From Hydrogenovibrio kuenenii DSM 12350 (GTDB lineage: Bacteria > Pseudomonadota > Gammaproteobacteria > Thiomicrospirales > Thiomicrospiraceae), in assembly GCF_000526715.1 (NCBI RefSeq), contig NZ_JAGP01000001.1:1984001-2048000 (forward strand): DNA of 64,000 bases, read 5' to 3'. The translations under genes were made by a program, and so were the position numbers. Of this stretch, positions 36,972-45,278 are shown one piece after another. Below the pieces are notes generated by a model. It did not search any database, was not told the DNA's origin, and was given only the letters and a program-made list of their open reading frames with translations. Within the stretch, counting starts at the first letter, position 1, and the number at the start of each line of letters is the position of its first letter.

Positions 36972-38537
36972 TTACAGGCCAGGCGCTTTCCACATCGAGT
37001 CGGTCAACCCTTGTTCGACCAAGGCCAGCTGCGCTTGATAGACGGATTGCCACTGCTCCGAAATATCGGTATAACGCTGAGTATGCTTAGGGTTAGGGGT
37101 AAAAGTCTTTTCCCACTTCACAACACTATTTGCCGCTTGCTTCATCGAACCATACAATTCAACCCCTACACCAGCAGCCATCGCAGCGCCGAGTGCAGTC
37201 GCTTCCTTAACCTCTGGAATTTGAATGGTTTTACCCGTCACATCTGCAAGAATTTGTGGCCAAAGCTTCCCTTTGCTCGCGCCACCAGCAAACACCAGTT
37301 GGTCACTACACACACCCGAAAAAGCTTCAATATTTTTTAAATTGATTGCCGAAACAATGCACGCATTTTCTTGCAATGAACGAAACATAGATGCTTTATT
37401 GCACTTTTCCGCATCCAAATTTAAATTAATAAAAGATGGGCTCGCATGTATCCAATGGCCATAATTCATCACATCAGAAAAAATAGGCAAAATACCATAA
37501 GACCCAACTGGTACTTGCTGCGCCTTTTGCTCTAGTAAAGCATAAGCATCTATGCCTTTTTGTTGCGCTTGAAGCACTTCCAACTCACAAAAAACATCTC
37601 GAAACCAGCGCATCACTAGACCACTAAAAAATGTAATGCCTTCGGCCTGAGATAACCCAGGAATAACATGAGGATTCACACGGATCGACATATCTTTCGG
37701 AGTAGACGTATCGGCCTCAATATTAACCACCTGTTGCCAAAAGGTGCCGCCCAAAACCGCTGATTGTCCCAGTTCTACAACCCCTAAACCTGCTGACCCA
37801 AGCTGAACATCTCCACCACCAGTAATAACCGGTGTGCCAGGCAACAATCCAGTTTGCGCTGCTGCTTCTGCAGACACCACCCCCACTTGTGTGCCAGTTT
37901 CATAGGTATTTGGAAAAATAGATTCAGGAATACCCAATCCACTCACTAGACCGGGAAGCCAATGACGTTCATTCAATGAAAAAATACCTGCGGTGCCTGC
38001 ATTAGAGGGTTCACTCACGATATTGCCCGACAACTCGGTCAAAACCCAATCACTAATCATATTAATATGACGAACTTCGGCAAAAATTTCTGGGTGGTGT
38101 TTTTTTAACCATAACAACCTAGGCAAGGCGCCCAGTGCAAACGTTTGTCCAGAAGCCTGATAGAATTCTGTTTCTAGCTCTGGATATTCCTCAGTCAGCA
38201 TTTTGACTTCTTCAGAAGCTCTCGCATCGACATTTGCCACAGCCCATATTGGCTGGTGAGAACCGTTATAAAGCACAATCCCTTCGCGCATTGAGGTAGA
38301 AGAAACCGCTTGAATTTGACTTGGCGACACCCCCGCTTGTTGAATGGCTTTTTGAATACAACGGCAAATCAACGCCCAGTTATTGGCACAATCAAAGGAC
38401 ATTGAATTGGGTACATTTTTTTCAGCGATATGAGTCCATTCTTCTTGTCCAACGCCAAGTTGACGACCAGCAACATCAAAAATAACCGCGCGCCCAGAAC
38501 CGGTACCCGCATCTATCGCCAGTAATACTGCATCCAT
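36972..38537 (-). CDS. FGGY-family carbohydrate kinase, LsrK (autoinducer-2 kinase)-like
   Basis: A 521-residue FGGY kinase. Compared from memory with E. coli LsrK it agrees along the whole length: AIDAGTGSGRAVIFD, SSTSMREGIVLYN, ANVDARASEEV, MISDWVLTELSG, VITGGGDVQLGSAGLGVV, AVLGGTFWQQVVN, RVNPHVIPG, FAGGASKGKLWPQILADV and the C-terminal end LWKAPGL. LsrK phosphorylates the AI-2 precursor DPD. Here no lsrACDB, lsrR, lsrF or lsrG is present; instead a class II aldolase and a cupin lie directly upstream. The substrate may therefore be another keto sugar. It sits between dut and algC. Confidence 0.85.
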   Translation of the reverse strand: MDAVLLAIDAGTGSGRAVIFDVAGRQLGVGQEEWTHIAEKNVPNSMSFDCANNWALICRCIQKAIQQAGVSPSQIQAVSSTSMREGIVLYNGSHQPIWAVANVDARASEEVKMLTEEYPELETEFYQASGQTFALGALPRLLWLKKHHPEIFAEVRHINMISDWVLTELSGNIVSEPSNAGTAGIFSLNERHWLPGLVSGLGIPESIFPNTYETGTQVGVVSAEAAAQTGLLPGTPVITGGGDVQLGSAGLGVVELGQSAVLGGTFWQQVVNIEADTSTPKDMSIRVNPHVIPGLSQAEGITFFSGLVMRWFRDVFCELEVLQAQQKGIDAYALLEQKAQQVPVGSYGILPIFSDVMNYGHWIHASPSFINLNLDAEKCNKASMFRSLQENACIVSAINLKNIEAFSGVCSDQLVFAGGASKGKLWPQILADVTGKTIQIPEVKEATALGAAMAAGVGVELYGSMKQAANSVVKWEKTFTPNPKHTQRYTDISEQWQSVYQAQLALVEQGLTDSMWKAPGL

Positions 38538-38589
38538 TCAATTCTCCTTATTGCCCCTGACTTTCATGCCCATGCTAAAAAACGATTCC

Positions 38590-39789
38590 TTACCCTTTTT
38601 TAAGCTTAGCCTGCTCTAATTCCCAATATTCCATTTCAAACAATTCCGCATCCGAAAGAGGCTGATAACCGCCAAGATCTTGTGCTCTCAAAATTGCTTC
38701 AAAAGTATGATTATTAATGTCTTGGATGATTTCGACTTCTTTTTCAGACTGTCCAAATGCTACTGAACCCACCCCTTTAATGACCGCATAATGAGGTGCT
38801 GGGTTGAGGCTAATTTCATGCGTTTGAAAACGATTAAAGTAGTCTTGATACGCAGCCACATAAGCCTGAACTTCTGTTTCAATCAACTCAATGTCTCCCG
38901 ACAATACGACTGGCTTTTGCTTGGTGCGAATAATATGATCTGGCGTCAACACACTCACCTGCTCCAAAACCGCATCCGACTGTTGTGCAAACACTTGTGA
39001 AACCGTCGATTCATTGACCAATCCGATAATATTTTCTGGTGTCTCAGGCGACTTAATTTTTGCAACACAATCGGTTAGTGCCGTTAAATAATCTTCGGAA
39101 ATTTCTTGCTCAGCTTTCGCTTCAGGTAAATGCGTTTTTGCGGATAGAAAATCTTCGGCCATGCCTGCCAATTCAATCATCATGTCATAGGCTTCTTTAC
39201 CAGAGTCTGAAAACGTGAACAAGCCATGGTTCATCAGCACCATACCTTTGACCTTTGACCAATCCAATGTTTTGGTTTGTTCATAAACGGCTTTTGCCAA
39301 AATAAAACCAGGCATGACATAAGGAACAAATATCACAGAATCACCATAAAGCTCTTTCAATAAAGCTTCGCCATTAGGTGTGTTACTAATTGTTACCAAT
39401 GCATCGGCATGGGTGTGGTCGACAAACTTAAACGGAATCACTGCATGTAAAATGGCTTCTACCGAAGGGTTTGGCGCCGATGCATCAATCATTGCTTGGC
39501 GTTGTTGCGCCACCATGTCCATATCCGACATACTGTCGAGTTCCGCCATTTTCAATAGTGCGTCTAGTTTTACCGGGGCGAAGCCTGCTGGCTCAATCGT
39601 TTCCAAATCCCAGCCAGAACCTTTGACATAAAGAATATCTTCACCATTTACTTGAGATTTAACCGAGGTATTACCTCCGCCATGCATGACAAGGTTCATG
39701 TCTTTACCCAATAAACGCGAGGTATAAACGCGCATATCTAAATCACTGCTAATCGTTGCAGCCTCAGCTTCATTCCAATAATTTTGCAT
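38590..39789 (-). CDS. Class II aldolase (RhaD/FucA-like domain only)
   Basis: A 399-residue zinc-dependent aldolase/adducin-family protein. The metal site shows HTHADAL (HxH) and the later His in MNHGLFTFSD; the phosphate-binding part includes LVMHGGGNTSVKS and VKGSGWDLETIEP. It resembles the N-terminal half of the ~700-residue rhamnulose-phosphate aldolase/alcohol dehydrogenase fusions, but the dehydrogenase domain is absent. It would split a phosphorylated ketose into DHAP and an aldehyde. It lies 52 bases upstream of the LsrK-like kinase, which could supply its substrate. Confidence 0.82.
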   Translation of the reverse strand: MQNYWNEAEAATISSDLDMRVYTSRLLGKDMNLVMHGGGNTSVKSQVNGEDILYVKGSGWDLETIEPAGFAPVKLDALLKMAELDSMSDMDMVAQQRQAMIDASAPNPSVEAILHAVIPFKFVDHTHADALVTISNTPNGEALLKELYGDSVIFVPYVMPGFILAKAVYEQTKTLDWSKVKGMVLMNHGLFTFSDSGKEAYDMMIELAGMAEDFLSAKTHLPEAKAEQEISEDYLTALTDCVAKIKSPETPENIIGLVNESTVSQVFAQQSDAVLEQVSVLTPDHIIRTKQKPVVLSGDIELIETEVQAYVAAYQDYFNRFQTHEISLNPAPHYAVIKGVGSVAFGQSEKEVEIIQDINNHTFEAILRAQDLGGYQPLSDAELFEMEYWELEQAKLKKG

Positions 39790-39827
39790 TATGCTTCCTA
39801 AAAATTTTTCACTTGTTCAACAATCAA

Positions 39828-40205
39828 TCAAACATCTTCTTTAATAAATGGCTGACCAGGTTCCCAATCAATATAAACCGAGTCTTTTTCTTCCAAATGT
39901 GGCGCTTTGATAAACACCGCTTTAAATGGCGTGTCAGTTTCATTACGGAAGTAGTGCGCTTCGTTCGGGTCGCAACGCAAATAGGTGCCCGGCTTGATAA
40001 CCACACGCTCACCATCCACATACACCGCACACTCGCCTTCTAGCCCTAAAAATGATTCTTCTTGAATCACATGTTTATGGCAAGGGTGATGCTCGCCCGG
40101 CGTAATCACCACCACGCCTAAATCAACATTAGGCCCATTCGTTAGATATTTTGGGCCATGGGTTTCAAAACGATATTCATGTTCATTTTCATGAGTCATA
40201 TACAT
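39828..40205 (-). CDS. Small cupin-domain protein
   Basis: A 125-residue single-domain cupin. The metal motifs are clear: GEHHPCHKHVIQEESFLGLEGE for motif 1 (His, His, Glu) and PGTYLRCDPNEAHYFRN for motif 2. Small cupins of this type include sugar isomerases and dioxygenases. It lies between dut and the aldolase gene, all in one direction with gaps of 17 and 38 bases, so it may be the isomerase step before the kinase and aldolase. AAAGGA is upstream of the first ATG. Confidence 0.8.
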   Translation of the reverse strand: MYMTHENEHEYRFETHGPKYLTNGPNVDLGVVVITPGEHHPCHKHVIQEESFLGLEGECAVYVDGERVVIKPGTYLRCDPNEAHYFRNETDTPFKAVFIKAPHLEEKDSVYIDWEPGQPFIKEDV

Positions 40206-40222
40206 AATATTTTTCCTTTTTC

Positions 40223-40684
40223 TTAATGCGTTCCAGTATGACCAAAGCCACCAGCACCACGTTCAGTGGCATCACCAAACTCTTCTACCTCTGTAAAAAC
40301 CGGTTGTAATACAGGCACAATCACCATTTGCGCAATACGTTCACCCACTTCAACTGTATAGGGCTTATCGCTACGGTTCCAGCAAGATACTTTAAGCTCC
40401 CCCTGGTAATCGGAGTCGATTAATCCTACCAAGTTACCCAGCACAATACCATGCTTATGCCCTAAACCAGAGCGCGGCAGTAACATCGCTGCCAGACCGG
40501 CATCATCCAAATGGATTGCCATGCCCGTCGGAATCAGAACCGTTTGTCCTGGCTCAATCGTCATAGGGGCGTCAATACAAGCACGCAAATCGAGTCCGGC
40601 AGAACCTTTGGTACCATAGTGCGGCATTTCTATTTCATTACCCAAACGTTTATCTAAGATTTTATACTCGACTTGAATGGTCAT
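40223..40684 (-). CDS. dut: dUTP diphosphatase
   Basis: A 153-residue trimeric dUTPase that converts dUTP to dUMP. The five motifs are present: [44 protein letters not shown] and the C-terminal [11 protein letters not shown]. In related bacteria dut lies between coaBC and algC. Here algC is about 3.3 kb away, with the cupin, aldolase and kinase genes in between, all in the same direction and with small gaps, so they may be cotranscribed from the dut promoter. Confidence 0.97.
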   Translation of the reverse strand: MTIQVEYKILDKRLGNEIEMPHYGTKGSAGLDLRACIDAPMTIEPGQTVLIPTGMAIHLDDAGLAAMLLPRSGLGHKHGIVLGNLVGLIDSDYQGELKVSCWNRSDKPYTVEVGERIAQMVIVPVLQPVFTEVEEFGDATERGAGGFGHTGTH

Positions 40685-40843
40685 CTCACTTCCCTTTCGT
40701 ATAGATTTCTAATTTGCCCGTTATTTTGGCATAAAACGGCTCAAAGAGTGAATCGTCTGTACCTATAAAGTGTTTTAATTAGACCTTACGGTGTAAAACA
40801 CTAGAATGGATTTATCTAGAAACACTTAGAGAGGAACAGCGAG

Positions 40844-41056
40844 ATGCCAGGGATGTTTTCAGGTCTATTTGGATTGATATTTTTCATCTTCTTGTTAGTC
40901 GCAGGTATTTTATGGTTTTTAATGCCTTTTGCGGTTTTTGGTACCAAAAGCAAGCTGGACGAACTGATTCAGTCTCAAATACAAACCAACCAACTGTTGC
41001 ACCAAGTGCAAAATGAAATTTTAGAGTTACGCAAAGCACTTTCCGAAAAGGGTTAG
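40844..41056 (+). CDS. Small single-helix membrane protein with coiled coil
   Basis: A 70-residue protein. A strong AGAGGAA site precedes the ATG. Residues 3-31 form one hydrophobic helix (FSGLFGLIFFIFLLVAGILW); residues 36-66 are a charged amphipathic helix (LDELIQSQIQTNQLLHQVQN) likely to form a coiled coil. No family was recognised. It lies 18 bases before the MFS gene and may be cotranscribed with it. Confidence 0.7.
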   Translation: MPGMFSGLFGLIFFIFLLVAGILWFLMPFAVFGTKSKLDELIQSQIQTNQLLHQVQNEILELRKALSEKG

Positions 41057-41074
41057 TGCTTTTTCATCGACCTC

Positions 41075-42289
41075 ATGCAGCGCATACCTCAAAACATCTG
41101 GGCTCTTGGTTGGGTCAGTTTTTTTACCGACCTCGCGACGGCCATTATCAAACCGCTTATACCTATTTATGTGGTACTCGTGCTCAATCAAGGTATGGAC
41201 AAACTTGGCTATATTCTTGCCATCACAACTTTCGTTTCCTATCTGTTACGCTGGTTCGGTGGCTGGTTAAGCGATAAATTTCAAGTCACGAAACCTTTGC
41301 TCATTGCTGGGTATGGCCTTTCTATGATAATGAAGCCCCTGATGGCTTTTGCAACCACCTGGCAAAGCGTTGCTTTTTTCAGCGCATCTGAACGACTTGG
41401 CAAAGCGATTAGAAGCGCTCCTAAAGATGTGCTAATTTCTGCATCAGCTTCTACTAATCGACAAGGACGAGCCTTCGGTGTACATAAAACATTGGATATT
41501 GCAGGAGAGACATTAGGCGGTGTTGTCGCTTTTGTATTGTTGAGTTGGTTAGGCCAATCTGCTGGGCACATTCAAATGATTTTTGCTCTCACGCTCTTTC
41601 CTGGCTTGGTCGGCTTATTGATTTTGATTTTCTTTGTCGAAGATCGTTTAAAAAATCATTCAAATACTACTCAAAAACCCACAACCGATTTCACCGCAAC
41701 TTCAGAAGCAAAAACGACTTTCGACAAAGGTTTGTGGGGTTGGTTCTGGATTTATTTTTTAACCATGTTCTTTATGATCAATGAGTCGTTCATGCTGGTA
41801 AGAGGTCACGAAGTGGGCATTGCAACCTTCTGGCTACCGCTACTCATGGTTAGCTCTGGCTTAACACAAACTCTAATCAGTTATAGTGTCGGTAAACGTT
41901 TGGATGCAAAAGGCACGCGCTTATTAATGTTAATCAGCATTGGCTCTGCTTGTCTTTCCACTTTACTACTTCTTTCAAACATCCCTTATTTGACGGTTGT
42001 TGCATTTATACTGCAAGGCGTATTTATGGTAACTGGGCTCAATGCCTTGCGTACGCGCATTGGTCAAACGCGTCACGCAAAAGGTAAAGCTTACGGCATT
42101 TTCTACCTTGGAACAGCTGTTGCCATGGCTACCGGCAATCTTGTCGTTGGGCAAATATGGGAACACCTCGGCAACCACCAAGCATTACAATTTTCCTTAA
42201 TAGGGTTGCTGCTTCTATTAAGCATTTCACTACTGAAACCCAAGCTTCTGCCCGAGAATGGAATTCATTCCAAATCAACTCATGCATAA
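41075..42289 (+). CDS. Major facilitator superfamily transporter
   Basis: A 404-residue MFS permease with about 12 helices. The loop between helices 2 and 3 reads FGGWLSDKFQVTKPLL, matching the GxxxDRxGRR-type motif, and a second similar region follows a longer central loop (about residues 190-215) rich in Thr and Lys. ALNALRTRIGQTRHAKGKAYG occurs in the second half. The substrate is unknown; this branch includes uncharacterised exporters. Confidence 0.85.
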   Translation: MQRIPQNIWALGWVSFFTDLATAIIKPLIPIYVVLVLNQGMDKLGYILAITTFVSYLLRWFGGWLSDKFQVTKPLLIAGYGLSMIMKPLMAFATTWQSVAFFSASERLGKAIRSAPKDVLISASASTNRQGRAFGVHKTLDIAGETLGGVVAFVLLSWLGQSAGHIQMIFALTLFPGLVGLLILIFFVEDRLKNHSNTTQKPTTDFTATSEAKTTFDKGLWGWFWIYFLTMFFMINESFMLVRGHEVGIATFWLPLLMVSSGLTQTLISYSVGKRLDAKGTRLLMLISIGSACLSTLLLLSNIPYLTVVAFILQGVFMVTGLNALRTRIGQTRHAKGKAYGIFYLGTAVAMATGNLVVGQIWEHLGNHQALQFSLIGLLLLLSISLLKPKLLPENGIHSKSTHA

Positions 42290-42436
42290 AAAGTACATAC
42301 CTTTATTTACCTGAGAGAATAATCATCCCGCAAACTCTGCTATTGATAGAGGGTATCTATTGGTTTTTTAAAAATCATTGCCGTAGAATTTAATCCAACG
42401 ATAGAAAACAAATGTCCTCGACAAAGGAATATTGTC

Positions 42437-42928
42437 ATGAACAAAACGCTCAATTATGTAATTTCAGCCAGCTATATGTTTTCAGCCCTGTCTTTGTTTG
42501 CTATAGCGGTAATGATTATGGGGTGGTCTGTGTCCGAAGTGTTCGATCAACTCTTTAATGCTAATCTACAGAAATCCGAGTTCGTCGCGATCATGCTACA
42601 AGCAGTTGGTGCAATCGTTATCGCAATTGCAATCATTGACGTATCCAAATATATGATCGAAGAAGAGATTCTTCGAGATAAAGAATTGCGTTCACCCAGA
42701 GAAGCACGAGAAACCATGACCAAAGTCATCGTTATCATTTCTATTGCGGTTGGGATTGAAGGGTTAGTTTATATCTTCAAAGCAGGAAGTAAAGACATTA
42801 CACTGCTACCTTACCCTGCCGTATTGCTGGTCGTCTCGGTGGTCTTAATCGTTGGCCTGGGCATGTTCCAAAAACTCAGCTTATCGACAGAAAAATCAGT
42901 AAGAGAACCCAAGCCGAAAAAAGAATAA
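42437..42928 (+). CDS. Four-helix membrane protein of unknown function
   Basis: A 163-residue inner-membrane protein, family not recognised. Hydrophobic helices are at about residues 8-30, 48-68, 95-115 and 125-145. A conserved-looking charged loop follows helix 2 (DVSKYMIEEEILRDKELRSP and REARETMTK). Similar small proteins exist in other gammaproteobacteria as uncharacterised membrane proteins. It stands alone. Confidence 0.75.
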   Translation: MNKTLNYVISASYMFSALSLFAIAVMIMGWSVSEVFDQLFNANLQKSEFVAIMLQAVGAIVIAIAIIDVSKYMIEEEILRDKELRSPREARETMTKVIVIISIAVGIEGLVYIFKAGSKDITLLPYPAVLLVVSVVLIVGLGMFQKLSLSTEKSVREPKPKKE

Positions 42929-43001
42929 AACATTCACATTAGCAAGAGAAAAACTCTCTTACCTAGGTTTACCCTTCCCTTAACAGAGCTTAAAGGAAAT
43001 C

Positions 43002-43020
43002 ACCCAGCCTGGCAGATTTT
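43002..43020 (+). repeat. Dispersed 20-bp element, copy 4 (intergenic)
   Basis: ACCCAGCCTGGCAGATTTT, one C shorter than consensus. It lies between two convergent genes. Confidence 0.75.
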
Positions 43021-43032
43021 TAGTCTGGCAAA

Positions 43033-43467
43033 TCACCACTCATGCTGGCCGGCATAATAAGAAAATGCCGCCATAAAGGCTGGTTCTTGAAATTTTTTCA
43101 AGCCGGTTTCGGCAAAGGTAATCGGCAAAGGATATTTTTTCAGGTTTTCTTTTTGTTCCGTTGCCGACATCAAAGACACCGCCACATTCGGCATCAACTG
43201 TAGCGCAGCTTCTAGCTTAAAACCATTCGCTCCGCCAGCAAACTTGCCTTTTTTCAAGCGTGCGCGAATCACCACATTATCAATCTGATAATCCTGGATT
43301 AATTTAGCAAACGTTTTTTGAAAATACTTTAAATCTTCCGTCTTGTCTGGGTTCTGGCAAGTCACTCGTCGTACCCGACAATCAGGCAAATGAAAAATAT
43401 CCGCTTCTACTTTCAGTAAACTGATAATCGCATCATTCCCACTCAACTCTACACCGCAAATCACCAT
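43033..43467 (-). CDS. DUF3010-family protein
   Basis: A 144-residue cytosolic protein matching the DUF3010 family: VICGVELSGNDAIISLL at the N-terminus, DNVVIRARLKKGKFAGGANGFKLEAALQL in the middle (read in pieces) and AFMAAFSYYAG at the end. The fold resembles RNase H-like domains, but no function is known. It is a single gene. Confidence 0.85.
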   Translation of the reverse strand: MVICGVELSGNDAIISLLKVEADIFHLPDCRVRRVTCQNPDKTEDLKYFQKTFAKLIQDYQIDNVVIRARLKKGKFAGGANGFKLEAALQLMPNVAVSLMSATEQKENLKKYPLPITFAETGLKKFQEPAFMAAFSYYAGQHEW

Positions 43468-43642
43468 AACCTTCTCCCAATTCGTTTAAAGCAATAAAAG
43501 AGATTATCTCAATAACCTGAACGATTCGGGAAATTCTTTCAATGAAACCGTTGTTTTAAGATTCCTGCGCCGTTTTTTGATTGTTTTTTGACCTTGCTGA
43601 CGTAGAATGAAAGGCAAAAACTCACTCTGTGGATTAACCGAA

Positions 43643-44326
43643 ATGAATGACTCTTATCGCCTCAATATGGATCTTGCCGAACAAGCTTATACGCTTGGCG
43701 ATCAATTGGAATGGGTAAACAGCCCCTCTGATGGCGTCTCCCGTGTGCATCTTGAACGTGAAGCCAAGGAGTCCGGTCATACCACAAGCTTTGTGAAGTT
43801 TGCGCCAGGCTCCTCTTTTTCTCCCCATACTCACCCTTTGGGAGAAGAAATCTATGTAATGGAAGGGGTCTTTTCGGATGAAAACGGTGACTATCCCGCA
43901 GGCACCTACTTAAGAAATCCACCCGGCTCTAACCATAAACCGTTTACAAAAGAAGGCTGTACACTTTTCGTTAAACTGGATCAGTTTCAAGCCGGAGATA
44001 CAGAGCAAGTGGTCATCCGCCCAGAAGATCAGCAATGGCGTCCTGGCATTGGTAACTTAGAAGTCTTGCCATTACATCAGTTCAAAACCGAATCGACTGC
44101 ACTGGTTTTTTGGCCGGCCGGCGAAGTTTTCCAACCCCATACTCACTGGGGCGGAGAAGAAATCGTCGTCCTATCTGGAACCTTTATTGATGAAAGCGGG
44201 CACTACCCTGCTGGCAGCTGGATCAGAAACCCAGATCAAAGTCGTCATCATCCTTATGTTGAAGAAGATACATTAATATTGGTAAAGGTTGGTCACCTGA
44301 TTCACTTAAATGATGCCGTAGGGTAA
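43643..44326 (+). CDS. Duplicated ChrR-type cupin protein
   Basis: A 227-residue protein of two tandem cupin domains like the anti-sigma ChrR C-terminal domain. Each half has matching metal motifs: SPHTHPLGEEIYVMEGVFSD with YPAGTYLRNPPGSNHKPF, and QPHTHWGGEEIVVLSGTFID with YPAGSWIRNPDQSRHHPY. The N-terminal zinc-binding anti-sigma domain of ChrR is absent, so it is not expected to bind a sigma factor. It may be an enzyme or a sensor of oxidised compounds. The ATG at 43643 has GGA 9 bases upstream; 43607 is also possible. It precedes the AEC permease closely. Confidence 0.82.
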   Translation: MNDSYRLNMDLAEQAYTLGDQLEWVNSPSDGVSRVHLEREAKESGHTTSFVKFAPGSSFSPHTHPLGEEIYVMEGVFSDENGDYPAGTYLRNPPGSNHKPFTKEGCTLFVKLDQFQAGDTEQVVIRPEDQQWRPGIGNLEVLPLHQFKTESTALVFWPAGEVFQPHTHWGGEEIVVLSGTFIDESGHYPAGSWIRNPDQSRHHPYVEEDTLILVKVGHLIHLNDAVG

Positions 44327-44331
44327 ACGTT

Positions 44332-45273
44332 TTGAGCTCTCTTATTTCTTCTATTAGTATTTTGGTCATACTCATTGGTCTGATTAGCGCCCTGAGACAT
44401 TTTGGCGTTTTGCGTAAAGAAGATGGCAATCTATTTGCCCACATCGTCACTCACATCACGCTACCGGCAGTTATTTTTGATGCGTTGTCCCACGCCCAAC
44501 AACTTGAGTGGGATTATATTTTGGTCGTGATTTTTATCTTACTTGCTGAATCTTTAATGTTAATGATTGCCTGGTTTATCGGCAAAACACTAAAACTTGC
44601 TGACGCACAACTCGGCAGCCTCATGCTGGTATCTGCATTTGGAAGTTCGGCATTGCTTGGATATGCCATTATCCAAGAAGCTTTTCCTGGTAATGCCGAT
44701 GCACTGTCAGAAGCGGTTGTGATTTCAGAATTAGGTGTGGGAATTGGCCTGTTTACACTTGGGACAATGGTGGCCATTTATTTCGGCAAAAAAACCTCCC
44801 ATGCTTTTACGCCACTGCAAAGCTTAGTAGATTTTTCTAAGTCACCTATTTTTATTTCCATTGTGCTAGGTCTTGGCTACTGGCTTCTAGGCTTGCCAAC
44901 TCATGGCGCAATCACTGAACCACTATTCGATGTCATCCATTTAATCGCAGAAGCCAACACCTTCTTTGTTGCTTTAACCGTAGGCGTATTACTGCAATTC
45001 AGTTCTTTAGCCAGCATTCTAGGCTTAACCCTAATTGTTATTTTTCTTAAGTTGATTTTGAGCCCTTTGCTGATTTGGCTACCTACCTTAGCATTGGATT
45101 TAAAAACCTGGCAAGTTCAGGTCATTATCCTAGAAGCCGCCATGCCTTCGGCAATGCTAAGCGTAGTATTGGCTACAAAATATGGGTGTGATGGGGTTTT
45201 AGCATCGAGATTGGTTTTTATGACAACCATCGCCAGTATCGTGACAACGCTATTGATGGTAAGTTGGTTGTGA
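44332..45273 (+). CDS. AEC-family (auxin efflux carrier type) permease
   Basis: A 313-residue membrane protein with about 10 helices. It matches the AEC family: GLISALRHFGVLRKEDG, ITLPAVIFDAL, AFGSSALLGYAIIQ, ELGVGIGLFTLGTMVAI and LEAAMPSAMLSVVLATKYG. A TTG start at 44332 with AGGG eight bases upstream fits best. The substrate is unknown, often organic acids in bacteria. It follows the ChrR-like cupin gene by 5 bases, so the two form an operon. Confidence 0.85.
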   Translation: MSSLISSISILVILIGLISALRHFGVLRKEDGNLFAHIVTHITLPAVIFDALSHAQQLEWDYILVVIFILLAESLMLMIAWFIGKTLKLADAQLGSLMLVSAFGSSALLGYAIIQEAFPGNADALSEAVVISELGVGIGLFTLGTMVAIYFGKKTSHAFTPLQSLVDFSKSPIFISIVLGLGYWLLGLPTHGAITEPLFDVIHLIAEANTFFVALTVGVLLQFSSLASILGLTLIVIFLKLILSPLLIWLPTLALDLKTWQVQVIILEAAMPSAMLSVVLATKYGCDGVLASRLVFMTTIASIVTTLLMVSWL

Positions 45274-45278
45274 TACTC

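Noticed and set aside
40844-41074. Small protein as a frameshifted N-terminus of the MFS transporter
   Set aside because: The MFS protein is complete from its first helix, and the small protein has its own strong ribosome binding site and stop codon.
44332-44334. AEC permease as a truncated gene because no ATG start exists
   Set aside because: A TTG start with a well-spaced AGGG gives a full-length family member, so it is probably intact.
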